DNA from: Pseudoscleropodium purum | Taxonomy: Eukaryota > Streptophyta > Bryopsida > Hypnales > Brachytheciaceae | NCBI GenBank assembly: GCA_963969395.1 | Contig: OZ017800.1 | Span: forward strand, 19,314,479 to 19,378,478 | Direction of reading: 5' to 3' | DNA: 64,000 nt | Shown here: piece by piece, positions 49,748-62,640 of the stretch | Layout of the letters: each line of letters starts with the position of its first letter | Position numbering within the stretch: position 1 is the stretch's first letter | Notes under the pieces: generated by a model | Told to the model about the DNA's origin: nothing | Databases searched by the model: none | Seen by the model: only the letters and a program-made list of their open reading frames with translations | Made by a program: the position numbers and the translations under genes

Positions 49748-51251
49748 TTAAATCCTTAATGACCAAGGCTATTTTTGAGCATTTTGAAATTAAATTTTCT
49801 CAAAATTTATCAAAATTTCCAAGTTTGGGTAAATTTAATCAATTTAAGAGAAATTGTAACTATGCAAATTCAAAATAGATGTCTTATGGATCAAATAAGA
49901 AAAGAAAAGACAATTTATATCACTTATGGATTGAAAGATTATAATATTTAATTAAGAGTGTTTAAATTGTAAAAGTGATTGAAGTCTCGTAATTTTGAGC
50001 TCTTACATGTCAAATCTAAAATTGAAATCATGAAAAAAAAAATCTAAGGTTAAAAGATATTATATGCATAACCATAATCAATACATAGCTTGTCAAAATT
50101 CTACTCTATAATTTTTGTGAATGAATTTCCAATGTGATTTGGACAATAAGATTGAATGTTTTTGAGACTCATATCTCAAAGCCTCTAACACTAAAAAAAT
50201 CAAGATTTGCAAAGGAAACCCTTGCACAAACTCTTCAATAGAAAAATCACATACATTTATTTTTAAAATTAGATTTTTGGTACTTAAAAAATTATTTAAA
50301 GGATATTTAACTAAAAATATATTGAAAGTATTACTTCAATTTTTTTTAATTAATTTCAAATTTTAAGTGGGATTTTCAAAAAATAGATTTCAATTAGGCA
50401 TTTATGATCTCAATTTTTGATGTGATTTTTGAAACTTTTTTAGAAGATAGGAAAAAACATTGACTTTAGGAGGATATAAATTTCATTTCAATTGGTGCCC
50501 AAGAATTAAAGTTATGCCACCCTAAGTCCAAAATAGAGTTTATTGGGCAACACAAAAAAAATGATAGAAAGTCAAAATAATTAAAAAAAAATTTCTTCCT
50601 TTATAGAAAGTGTTTTTTCTACATGGAAAGATTTGATTCATTCTAATAGTTTTTGTAATGAGATAGTTATAGACAATCTTGATATTTGGACAATCTACAC
50701 TTTTCTTGAAAAAATAACTTGCAAGATTCATTCTTGAACACAATTTTCACAATTTTCCAAGAAAAAAAGTTCAATAAAGTTTAGTAAGCTTGCTAGAGCA
50801 ATCTCATAGCTAGAAGTAGTGATTTTTCATTCCATCTTAGAGCAATTAAAATTTTATTTTTTCCTTAAATCTCATACCTACTCCTAGTTAACAATTTTTG
50901 TACTAAAAAGAAAATTCCCTAGAATTGCAACTCAATTCTTCAACATAAAAATTACAAATTCAAAAAATGTTTAGTGCAAAAGTTTTAAGTCAAAAAGATT
51001 CAAAGCTTTAAAATCTAATTAGGCAAGGTGCAACATAATCTAGATTTTTCACTTCAAACCAACAAATATCTTGCAATTCACATGATTAAAGTTTTTGAAA
51101 TTTCTTCCATACATTCTTATACTAATTTAGTGCAAAATCCTACAATTAGATATGCAAAAAATCAATGTCTGAATTTTTCTGCACTTTGCAATAGAAATGG
51201 TAGTTTTAAGTGTTTTTTAATTAAAAAAAGTCTTGAGAAGTTAAAGGTTAA
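49748..51251 (+). mobile_element. TTAA-family long form (about 1.5 kb)
   Basis: Starts TTAAATCCTTAATGACCAAGG (49748) and ends GTTAAAGGTTAA (51251). It shares the general layout of the 0.92-kb form in its right part but has a longer left part ('aatttccaagtttgggtaaattt'). The right part also matches 62641-63504. No transposase frame. Confidence 0.55.
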
Positions 51252-52530
51252 ATACTACTTTAGACTCAAAGAAAATTTAGAGCTAAATCTTGAAATTCAA
51301 AGTCATCAAACAAGATTATATAGGTTGATGAACAGCGTGAGAAAATGAGAGTAAAAAATGAATTTTGAACTAAAAATATTTGTACCTAAGAATTTGGAGA
51401 CAAAAATGTGACCTCACCTAAAACATGATTCTAACGAGTGACTGTATTAGATGTATGAAAATTTTAGAAAGGCAATTTTCTTGTAAATTATTGCCTTTGT
51501 CTAGATTGAAATGTCCTTAATTTTGCTGAAAACTTTTGATATTAATTTCATTAATCATATTGTGAAGAATATGATTCAAAAAGATTCAAATTTTATATCA
51601 CCTAAAATAGAATCATTGGAAAACATTGTTGATGTAATCATTAGAACCTAAATAAAATTGGACTCATAAGAAAATCTCCATATGACCTACTCAAAACAAC
51701 TTTAAAAGACATAAGCCCCAGAGTGAACACTTATTTTGGAAGAAAGGGTGTACTAAATTCTTCTAGTGAAAATAAATTTCTATACTCTCAATTGAATACT
51801 AGAAGTCCATAGTAATTAGTACAATAGTTTGGAAAGAAAGCTTCAATTATTGTTTCCATATTCTTTACCAACTAAACTCAAACTTCATATACACATCATC
51901 TTTTCTAAACCATCATCAAATATGTACATATATGTTTTTACTTTCAATAATGTCAATTTATTTTAATAGTGATGGTGCAAAATTAATCTATATTGTAAAT
52001 TCAATTAGTTAGTTTTGTTTGTTACAATAAGATCTCATGTCCCCCAGTTGCATTCTTGGTATTGTTGGAAAACTCTCTTTCAAAGAGTGATGCACAAACT
52101 TTATTTCATGGCATGTGGACCTATGGTGCAAAAGATATTGTATTTCAAAAATTTTATGGATAAAAAAATAAAAAATAACCTTTACTTTTATTTAGATTGT
52201 GGAATGGCACAAAACACATTAGCATAACTATAAGATAACTACACCTAATTTTGACTCCTTTCTAAAATGGACCCCTATAGATTCTTGCCTAAAATGTATT
52301 CCCACTATTCATGAGACTATAAGGTTGATTTTAGAAACACCTATTTTAGCACTTTGAATATCCATAATTTATTCATATGCTGTCCAAAAAATGCATTTTA
52401 AGAGAATCTAGAATTGCCTTTAGACTACTAATAAGAACCTACAAAAAAGAATCCATTATATTAATGGGAACCTTACTGAATTGCTTGTTCGGTCCATTTG
52501 AGGTGTAGATTCCTTAACAACACATCATAA
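51252..52530. other. AT-rich intergenic DNA with repeat fragment
   Basis: About 52015-52170 matches 4430-4590 ('gttacaat(a/g)a(g/a)atctc', 'agttgcattctt', 'cttt(g/a)tttc'). The open frame 52015-52227 over it is not supported as a gene. Otherwise nothing recognised. Confidence 0.45.
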
Positions 52531-53309
52531 CCCTGCACTAATTTAAAATAGTGTGACTTTGATTAATTAGTATAATACGTACTAATACGATAGATTAGCG
52601 TACATCCTAAGCTGAGTTTCATACGTACAACGTAACAGATTACGGTACGCGCCAGAACTGTCTTGTGGAGTTTTTGGAGGAGAGAGCCTCCCGCCATGTT
52701 GCGCACAATTTTTTTGCAGAGTCGCAATGGCCAGTCGGCCATAGCCAGTCGGGACACCTCCAAAAACATAGTGACCCTCCGCAATTGCCTTTCTCCTTTA
52801 GCTTCACTACTATCAACACAGCGAGATTGCCGCTTCGAGCTCACAGTAGATTGAGAGCGCGCTAACCGCGAGAATTGCGAGCCATTTGATCGGCGCACAA
52901 CTCACCTTCTCGGGCGAATTCCTGCATCGGGATTGGAGCTTGGGAGCTCTCCGTCTGGTTCTGAAGTTTTCGTAGCATTAGCATGATTGATGTGTGTTTG
53001 ATTGGAGAATCGACGATTGCTCCTTACTTTAGGTATCGTTTTGACGTTTTTTTGTGGAGGTTTTGTGACGGTGTTGAGGCTTGGTTTGCGATGTTGTGGA
53101 ATTTCGGGTTGCGTTGAGGGGAAGTGGGAGGTGTAACGGGTGGAATTCGCTGCGTTGTGCGATGGAGTGGCTCCGTGGGAGGAGGTGGGGCGAGTGGCGC
53201 CGAGAATGAGATCGTTTAGGGGGATGATGGTGCGAAATTAGGGTTAGGGTGATTGTTGAACCGGCCCGCGTGGAGGGAATCGGTTTATGTATTCGGAGCG
53301 AGTGTTGTC
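52531..53309 (+). promoter_or_regulatory. promoter and 5' leader of EBS/SHL-like copy 2
   Basis: Diverged homologue of 41400-42192, and the left end of the second duplication unit. The repeated phrase 'ggtggaattcgctgcgttgtgcgatggagtgg' and the run just before the ATG (TTCGGAGCGAGTGTTGTC) are the best-kept parts. Probable 5'UTR at its right end. Confidence 0.6.
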
Positions 53310-55615
53310 ATGGCGAAGCCGAAGAATGGGAAGAAGACGTTGGACTCGTGCGTTATCAAGGGTACTCGCAAGATCGTGAAAGGTGCGTGGTTTTTCACAC
53401 TCAAGAACTCTCTTTTTCTCTACTGCGTACCTCCCGACAGCTAGAAATGGCGGAGACTTAAGGTAGGGAAGTCTTTCAGCTGCTGAATGGTTTTTTATAT
53501 TACTAGAGTGGTAAAGGTTTTTGAGCATATTGTCCCCATTTTCAAGAGTATTCCATCACACTCGAAAAACAATTTTATTATTTGGATAAAATACGATTAG
53601 ATGTTGGAAATGTTCGGTACTGAATTACTAATGAGTGACTTTTACTCAGCTTGAGGCTCCAGAAAGTTGTTTGAGTCTACCAATTCTACCAAATTTTGCA
53701 TAATTTTTTTAATATATTTTTTGAAATGTCGCACTATGTAGCCCGAATAAGAGTCACTTCGCACGACAATAAGAAAACACAGGGATGAAAACTCACCTTA
53801 CGGTTCAGGTTTCCAATGAAGACAAGTACCCAAATGTGGCACCCTAAAATCCAGCATAATGAGTGCATATTGCTTTTCAACTTGTTGAATTTTAGGTCAT
53901 CTGCGACTGAAACTTTGAACGCTAATATCTGTTATATATCTTATCCAAATAATGCCTCCCTTGGTGCATAGACTCCTCTTTCGGTTGCTTACCAGAACAT
54001 ATAATTCTGTATTTCAATTCAATAACAACGATTATGTTCAACTTTTGAAAGTATCGGTTTTAGTTGTGGGCACCCGATCAGCTTTGTTTCTTTGATTTTT
54101 GGACCGGGAATTTGAACTCCTGTCATTCCAGTGGACTCCCATCTCGGTGCCAGCTCTTTCCTTCACTTCCCATTGCATAGATTGATGGTGCTGGACATTT
54201 GGATTGCTGGCAGGTGGAGACACAGTGCTCATGCGGAGTGAAGACCCGGAGAAACCTCCTTACATCGCCAGGGTGGAGAAAATCGAGGGAGATAGCCGTG
54301 GCAATGTGAAAGTGCGTGTGCGTTGGTATTACCGTCCGGAGGAATCCATGAGTGGACGCAAGCAGTTTCATGGTCAGAAGGAGGTGTTTCTGTCTGACCA
54401 CTTCGACGTCCAGAGTGCGGACACCATCGAAGGCAAGTGCACCGTTCATGCTTTCAAGGCGTACACGAAGCTGGAGGCCGTGGGTGCTGATGACTACTTT
54501 TGCCGTTTTGAGTACAAGGCAACCACTGGCGGTTTCACTCCCGACCGCGTTGCCGTGTACGTCTCCATTGGTCTTTGAATCCGACTTAATGGTCTGGTAG
54601 CTTTCAAGTATTATTTTATTGTATGAACCTTTAGGGAAAGATTCTTTTTTTGCAATTCTGTGTAAGCTTGCTGCTATGAAGATTTATTTCTTCTGCTGTG
54701 GATATGGAGTCAAGTACTTTTGGGCATTTGGACCTGAAGGGTTAGTAAGGGTTTGTGGTCACATATGGAGTTCTCTTGCTCCTTACTTATTGCACCGTGG
54801 CCTTCAGTTTCTTTGGGATGCAGTGGTGCGATTTTGGTGTCCTAATGGACTGGTTTTTGAATGTGCTGTTTCAGGTATTGCAAGTGTGAGATGCCGTACA
54901 ATCCTGACCATGTGATGCTTGAATGCGGAAGCTGCAAAGATTGGTGAGGGGCCTTCCCAGCAACAGTATATTACATTCTCTGTTAGTGAGTTCTCAAATA
55001 TTTTAGGAGGACCGCTCCTTTTAGAGTTCACTCCAGTGTTGCATGCTTTGGAGCGTGTTTCGAGTAGTCGGTGTTGCAGGATTTGCTGAAACAGCATCAA
55101 AGAGTTTTCTTTCTTCACTGAGATTGTGGATCTCGGCACCTTGTCGTTTCTGTTCTGCAGAACTCGAGAGGTACTTAGTTATCTCGTTGACTTCCTGGAT
55201 TGACTGGTTGTGTAGGTTCCATCGACATTGCGTGGGTTTGAGCGCCGAGCAGGTTGAACACTTGGATAGTTACATTTGTCCTTCCTGTGCTCCTGAGAGC
55301 GTGAAGAAGAGCAATGGACCGTCATATGCGAAGGTGCGCTCTATGTACACCATGTTCTTTTGTTGGGGTCGTTTCCGTTTCTTTTGTGGACCTGAATGCC
55401 AGTACATTCGCGGAGTAGAGTATATGGCTTGGATCAGGTAATGTTGAGGCCGTATGGTTGATGTAATTCGTATTGTTTGGAACCAATCGGATGCACAGAT
55501 GATCAACTGAGGTGCTCGTTTGGGAAGTGCTTTCGTATATACTGGGCTTACGATGTGTGTTCCATGTCTTGCTTCTTCCGTCTTGCAGCCAGAGGCAAAG
55601 CGGCAGAGGAGGTGA
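53310..55615 (+). CDS. EBS: EBS/SHL-like BAH-PHD histone reader, copy 2
   Basis: Five coding exons: 53310-53382, 54214-54556, 54875-54943, 55216-55333 and 55589-55615, giving 209 residues. Exons 2-5 are base-for-base identical to copy 1, so the BAH domain, the PHD zinc ligands and the KRQRR tail are the same. Exon 1 has two substitutions (Thr10 versus Met10, and a silent change in Ile22). Intron 1 is 831 bases against 1,023 in copy 1 and is strongly diverged until its last roughly 170 bases. The promoter is also diverged, so the two copies could differ in expression while making nearly the same protein. Both are open and splice-competent; nothing indicates that either is a pseudogene. Confidence 0.92.
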
Positions 55616-56002
55616 TCTGCACAGAAGTTCGGTCTCTTCTTTCGGTGGTCTAATCCCTTTTTCGGGTGTCAATGATGAGAGTTGTTGATGTAGATATTGG
55701 GGGATAGATGAAAAGCTGTAAGATAGTGGGTTGACTACCTTGGTGGGTTTCTAGATTGTTTCCATGGGTCCGTTGATTTGAATCAGTGTCCCAGGAAGCA
55801 TGTCGTGTTTTTTCAGAAGCTTGTGTAGGGACTGTGCCAATTGAGCAGTCCAGGCTACTTGTGATGTCTCTTCGATGAGCCTGCAGCATTGCATTGATCA
55901 TTCTGTTGAGGTTTACATTTTGATGAGTAGCCCAACTCAAATCTTTCGTCGATTGTAAAGTGTGCTCTTTTGATGAGAACTTTTTTCGAGTGCCTGGCAT
56001 TG
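54045..56002 (+). repeat. near-identical tract shared with 43120-45077 (copy 2 side)
   Basis: Partner of the tract at 43120-45077. The right border is sharp: after 'gagtgcctggcattg' the two copies continue with unrelated sequence (45078 onward versus 56003 onward). The left border lies at 'ttttgaaagt(g/a)tcggt(g/t)ttagttgtgggc'. Confidence 0.9.
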
Positions 56003-57136
56003 CGTGAGGTTGCTTAAACTCATGGATGGTTTCTGGTTTCCTAGCAATCATTTTACCTATGTGGTTTTAGGAGTTTAGTCAGTTTTGAAAATGCACTGAG
56101 ATGAAGGCGTGGGTTTTAAATTGCGTATCTGTGGTATCTACATCTATTTGCTACCCTGTTGCAAAACCCAGGTATACTGATATCTGCCTGCAATACGAAT
56201 TTCCTAAGATGTGTTTGTGGGGTAGACTTTCAATACACAGATTTACTGAGGAGAACGCAGCATTCCATCTGAGTCTTAGTGAAGTGGGTCGAATGCGTTT
56301 TAAAATAATCTCAATTTGCTTCTTCACTGCTGGTATAAGATCTCTTAGGACCTTCTTTAGACTGATTGTCGTACTTTATTACATTATTACAGTTTGATGA
56401 ATTTTTTTCTTTTATTCTGTATAAGACGAATTTTGATTGATCCATTAACTTTTTATGGGGCATATGTAGATATAACTAGTGTCTTTTCTATCATTTAGGT
56501 GAAGAAGTCAACTATTTCTTCAATACTCATGTAATACTTGGGTGATACTTGGTAGTACCTGTATCAAAACGGGGTAATATCTAGGTATACTTTGGCTACT
56601 TGTTTTGAAATAGAGCAATAATTTAACTATTTTCATTCCCAAAATTGAAGAATTCCTTTACATTAAATATACATTTTTTTATTGCAAGAAATGAAGAATT
56701 TCTTCATAAAAATACTGAAAAATTTTGAGTTATAGTCAATGGCAAAAAATTGATTATAAAGAAAATACTAGACATAACTTTGTTAAGTGACTAATACCCT
56801 TCCATCTATGGATCCTAGGAGAAGGTATTATCTTCTGATGGATATTTTTGAAGAGTTTAGTTATAAATTTATAATCCTTTTTGTCAAGCTAACCTCACTA
56901 AAGCAAGTGTTGGGTGCATGGGGCTTGGGTTTTGGGGTTGTTAAGCTGTAAGGAATGCAAAAAAACTGACCCTCCAATGTTGAGGAATAATGCTATGAGA
57001 AAGCATGTTTCGATTTGAAATTGAAGTCTGATGCATGTACATATTTAAATGCTTTTTGAGAGGCTTGCATTGAAGATGTTATAATCAATACCTTGAATAC
57101 TCCTAGTTTATTCTATCATTGTTGAATGTAGACATG
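56003..57136. other. 3' flank of EBS/SHL copy 2, then AT-rich DNA
   Basis: About 56003-56400 has gene-like composition and may be extra 3'UTR; the open frame 56101-56397 has no recognised domain. From 56400 the DNA is AT-rich, with no feature identified. Confidence 0.4.
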
Positions 57137-57905
57137 TTAACCTCTAAAGTTCCACAGTCATTTTTCATCAAATCCATTCAAAATTGCCATTTCTATTTCA
57201 AAGAACATTAGTTTTAAATATTTGTCTTTCTTGCATATCTAACCATATGATTTTGAACTAGACTTGTATAAAAAGTGTATAGAGAAATTTCAAAAAATTT
57301 GACTATGTAGACTACAAGATATTTGCATTTAATCTTCTACTATTACCATGGACATTTACTGTAAGATGGATGAATTCAAATAGGGTTAGAAGATAATGTA
57401 ATCTACATCTTTATTTGTGGATTTTTTTTACATAGGGCAAAGGTTATGTAAAGTATTCAAAAAGTAAAAATTTACCAATTGAAGTGCTTTAGAATTTTTT
57501 TTCAAAAGAGATTAAAAAAAAAGTGGCAACCAAAACCTATGGTAGCTATGGGTTTGCATTGTTCTATTGCCCAAGTTCAAAACTTTGATAACAATCATAC
57601 ATTGTATAATGAGTAGATAAAACAATTGTAACATTTTTTACTATAGTTCTTCCAATATGTCAATTGTATTAATTTGTATTATATAATACTTTGTTTTTTC
57701 CAGAACACCTATAATGTAGTCATAGAATGGGCTATAAAATTCACATAAATCCCATTTGTTTTTAAAAAATAGGACAATTTACACCATTGCCTTACATAGA
57801 TTTTTGTAGTTCATATTGAATTCTAGTAGGGACATTTTACTTGTTCTTTTGATGTTTGTAGCCTTTAGATGACTTTGTTGGTCTTCCAAACCCTTTAGGG
57901 ATTAA
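57137..57905 (-). mobile_element. TTAA-family element, inverted, diverged
   Basis: Left border TTAACCTCTAAAGTTCCACAG (57137); right border CCTTTAGGGATTAA (57905). The left 160 bases match the family's right end in reverse ('gccatttctatttcaaagaac', 'gactatgtagactacaagatattt'). The interior is poorly conserved. Confidence 0.55.
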
Positions 57906-60900
57906 AGTCCCTTCATTCTTGTATCTTATACCTAAGCAACAATTTTAGAAAATTAATGTCAAATGAATATTAAACAAAATGAAAAATAAAAATAAGTTCT
58001 AAAAAATAGCTTATTTGATTTTGACATATGAATAGATGTTTACTTATCAGCTTCATTCAAATGAAGTTATTGGAAGGAAAACTTGGCCTTTACAAAAAGT
58101 CATAGAAGAGGGATTAGAGCATAGAGTTGACGGATTCAATCTCAAAAACTTTTATGTGATGATTTTATTTTACAATTTTTTTCTTGGTCATAGACAGTTT
58201 CTAAAGAATGATAATTTTGTTGCTATTCAACCTTCTGTACTTCTCAAAATATTCCACTTTGATTTTTGGAATTATTCCAAGCCAAAGTTGCTACTAGTGT
58301 TGGGCGAGGGTATGGGTGTAACCCTAGTATTTAGTATGATACCAATTCAACAATGATGTCAACACCCCAAAACCATTTGGTATGAATTCTACAATATGGT
58401 GATCAAAAATAGTATTGTAGCAATAACACTCATGTGAAGTACCATAGTTAGTAATCTACCTTGAAGGTTTCAATTTTCTTTAATTGAAGTGTATATCATT
58501 AACATCAACAAAACCAAGGGGGCCATACCTTTATACATTTAGGTATCACATGCAAAAAAGGGTATTTAATTGGATTTTTTAGATAAAACCTATTGGCATG
58601 TATTTTTCAACCCTCTAGTTTTTGTAATTGTTTAGAGAGACTAATTTTTGCGACCTTATTTTTTTTATACATTGTAGAACTATAGAATACTAAAAAAAAT
58701 ACTATAGCAATGCAAAACCAATTATGTAAGCAACAAGCATTCTATACCATTTAAACTATCATTCTATATCAATGTACAAAAAACAATACCAATGGTTTAC
58801 TATTTACAAAGCCATTGAAATCACTATAACCAATATCAAGATGGAAACCAATGAAAGCAAAAACAACAAGCACATATCTAACAAAATGAGAAAGTTGGAA
58901 CATATAACTTATGAAAATATACCAAAAATAACAAGAAATATAAGTTATACTACATATAATCAATTGTCGCATGGAATCTTGTACATTCAAGAAATCTAAG
59001 AAGACAAGATTGAAAGAAAACACAAGAAACTAAAACCTCCAAAAATTAAACATAGAATTTGTATTCACAAATACATTTATAGGATGCTCTATCTTTGAGC
59101 AAACATTTATAGTTTTTAGTCTCATACATTAGGGTACACATTATCTACCTTACAAAAATTGTAAAAATATAGGTTCAAAATCATGAAACACTAGAATTTC
59201 ACATGAGCTAAACTAAAAGTCATTGAAATGTTCACTAGGATTGATGACAACAAATAAAATTGAAAATAGTTGCAATAGTGAACATAATACTACAACTACA
59301 AGAGAAAAAAATGAACCTCTAGTGGGCAAGGCCACAAGCTATGGGGGTCATCCACACAATTGATAATTGGCCACAATTAGGACTATGTTTCATGTTTGGC
59401 ATTAGAGGACTTGAAATTGGACTAGTTGGAGATGCCTTTCAGCAATTGCTTAGACCAATTATCAATTGGCCACAATTAGGTCACCATACGTTGTGGTACA
59501 CTATCAATTGTTTGGAAGGGGATGTTAAAGGATCCAATTCTTGATGAAGAGGTTGTGATATTCTTTAAATTGATCATGATCATAACATATGCATGATGCT
59601 ACAACAATTGTCTAGTAACATGATCAAATCATTATCCCAAATACATGAATTTACTATAACATTGTAAAACAACTCATATAATTCTAGCATAAACTTACCA
59701 ACAATAAGCACAAATTAATCTCCTTTCCAAACTCCAAACTTCAACAACTTGTTGTGACAAATTATAGCGCCTAGTGCAAGAAAATGATAAAAAATCCTTA
59801 ACCATTGTATAGTAGAAGTACAATGCAAAACGAAACTAAAAAATTTGAGTATATTACTTGATGGTATAAATGAGGAAGTCCACCCAAAATAACCGATTTG
59901 AGGACCTCATTGCTTCAATGGGTAGCCTAATTCTAAATTCTAAGCAAGCATTCCATTGCAGTACCCTACACCTGCACTATGAATGAAGCCCTCAACCAAA
60001 GACTAAAACCCTACTACTTGTGGAGAAATTCATAATTGAAGTGATCACTTTGAACTGTCACTCACTATGAATCCTAAAAAATGTGTGGAAGAAATATGAG
60101 GAAGACAGTCAAAGTTCTAAGGTTGAGGGGGAAAATGAATCATTTGCAAATAGGAGTTGAGGGTGCCAATGGAGGTTGTCAGCTTCTAAAGCACCATTGA
60201 AATGTACACATATTGAAGAAAACACATTGAAGAACTCCAACAGCAATTCAGAGTACCAACAAAGGTACATCTATAAAAAAAACCTGTATCTCCTTCCATT
60301 TAAGGTTCTTCATGCATAAAATGGACATAAAATATGCTATTCTTCATCCAAGTACTATAACCCATAAATTAATTTACTCATCCAACTAAATATTTTTAAG
60401 GGGATCCTATATTTGGCATCCTATTTTTTTTTTTTTTTTTTTTTTTTGAAAATGAAGGAAGCATTCATCATCCTATTTTATATATAATCAAGATTTGACA
60501 TATTTCCAATGCTATAATAGATCTAAACAAATTATAAATTTTATCTTGAACGAACAAAATTGACCTAGTTTTTTTTTATTACACCTAGTTTTAAAATTTT
60601 TTGATGGTCTCTCCCCCCTAAGAGATGAAGTCTCTTAATTAAGTCATCAAACAATACAAGTTTATCACCAACTTCAAGTACCAATTGGTACCACTTTTGC
60701 CCCAGCTCCATGACTTCAATCAATATTAGTGGTAGAGGTATGCTTGTGTGATTAGTGGATCAAAGGTAGATAGTTGCATACTTAGAATTTTCTTCTAGAA
60801 TAGCAACCATATTCCCACCATTGGACATAATTGCATTAGCTATATTAGCCTCATGCAGATACAACAATCATGTGTAGGTGTTCTTTATGAGCATCCATTT

Positions 60901-61259
60901 CAAATTTAAGAGCGCATCAAAGGGTCAAATCCAAATGAAAAGTTACCCGCTATGATGAGCTATTTTTTTTAATGTGTCCCTTACCTTTGGGTGGTGAATT
61001 TAATCAAGACTAATGCCTTTGAAATGAATGTGATGACTTTGTCCATAGGCTCTTAAATATCTTTCCACTTCTAGGAAGATCTACAACTCTACAAGGTTGA
61101 TATAATATATATTTTTGAAGATTTTCAAAGTGATTTTCAAAATGATTAGTTGCAAAAAAATATATATGTTTTACCATTGTTGAAAGGCGAGTAGATAAGA
61201 ATGGTGCCTTTTGTATTGACAAGCTTTTAGAGCTTCATTGTTGTATTCACCTACATGCT
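57906..61259. other. AT-rich intergenic DNA
   Basis: No gene recognised. The frame at 58036-58356 encodes 106 residues of no known family, with strong AT bias. 59350-59500 holds two copies of 'aatt(g)ata/atcaattggccacaattagg' about 110 bases apart. A T-run of 24 lies at 60424-60447. 60600-61250 is slightly richer in GC and may be a decayed transposon, but no domain could be read. Confidence 0.4.
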
Positions 61260-61590
61260 ACAGTATAAACCTACTTGGTTTAAAATTTAATTAACATTCG
61301 CTTGGTTTGAAACACATTATTAGAAATCTAACTAACGTCCACTTGGTTTGAAACACATTTTCTTGGAAATCTTTTATAATGTTTGCTAAGTTTGAAACAA
61401 ATACTTTTAAGAAACCTAGCTAATGCTCATTTGGTTTGAAATCTACCTAACGTCTACTTGCTTTAAAATACACTTTTAGAAAAATTTAGCTAATGTTTGT
61501 TTGGTTTGAAATCTAATTAATGTTTGCTTGGTTTGAAATCTATCTAACATTTTCTTGATTTGAAATATATTGTTAGAAATCTAGCTAAAC
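61260..61590 (+). repeat. diverged tandem array of 'CTTGGTTTGAAA' units
   Basis: About nine units built on CTTGGTTTGAAAnnnnn, often followed by 'ttagaaatctaactaacgt'. Spacing varies between roughly 28 and 65 bases. Examples start near 61272, 61309, 61342, 61432, 61499 and 61528. It is a minisatellite-like array with no open frame. Confidence 0.7.
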
Positions 61591-62640
61591 CAAAGTACAT
61601 GAAGGAAGGAATAGATGGTTTCATGTCGTCATTTGTGGAACTGGACTTGTTAAAAAAAATGCCCAAGATGAGCTACAAAGACAACTACTAAAAGAAGTAC
61701 TTCCTATGTGAGCTATGTAGATGCAGTGGTAAGCTCAAAGCATATTCTATGAGCATTTTGAAGTCTAAAGTGAAGTCCATGAACTTGTGGGTCTCTCCAA
61801 TTTAGCTCTAATTTATACAAGGGATTTATAGATGTTTGGATAGTACTTGTATTTTTTAACATGCAAATTGAACTTTAGATAGATATACGTAGTTTATAAA
61901 CACCATATGACTACTAATTGTAAGTTTACACAATTAAGTTGCTATATGTTTTGGTACCTATTGAATTGTTAGAGATAAAAGAATCATTCTACATCAAAAC
62001 ATTATTGAAGGGTCATTCTACTGTACATCTCCTCATAACCTTGTTGCAAATATTCTAACTATACTCCTCAAGTCAATTAGACATCGGAATTGGAGGCTTT
62101 AGTTGTGATGATTGAAGTAGTTGTGCCATTTTAGTGCAAAATAATTGTACATTTGTGGAGAAGATTCTAATGCATTGTAGAGACCAATTGAACCAATGGC
62201 TCCCAAAAATCTGAGGTGCTAGTTTCTTTCCACAACCCTTTCCATGATGAACTAAAGTCTTCTTCGATTATGAGCTCTACCAGCAACACAAAAATACCAT
62301 AAAACATTGATTACTCAAGAGGTGTGGTATATTACACCAAAAACCTTCAATGAACTTTCAGAAAGGCCACAAAAGAGAAGAATCCAAAATACTTATTCCA
62401 AAGGTGAACTTTCAAGGTGATTTTGAGATGCTAATTTCAAAAAGAGTGCAAAACAAAAATATAGAAAAACAGAGTTTCAAAGTAGGATCCAAACTAACTT
62501 CATTGAAAAATACTCCCCTCCGGACATCTTTTCACAGAACACTGCAATAAACAAAAAGAGAATTCTGAGCTTCTTAGCAGTAGGATTTGCTCAGCTCAAT
62601 AACCTGCAAGCTAAGAAATTCTACAACATTGGATTTTGGG
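61591..62640. other. AT-rich intergenic DNA
   Basis: No gene recognised. The open frame at 62350-62550 is isolated, lysine-rich and of no known family. Confidence 0.4.

Noticed and set aside
58036..58356. 106-residue open frame in AT-rich DNA
   Set aside because: No domain, no gene-like composition and no splice-consistent neighbours; a chance frame or decayed element is more likely.
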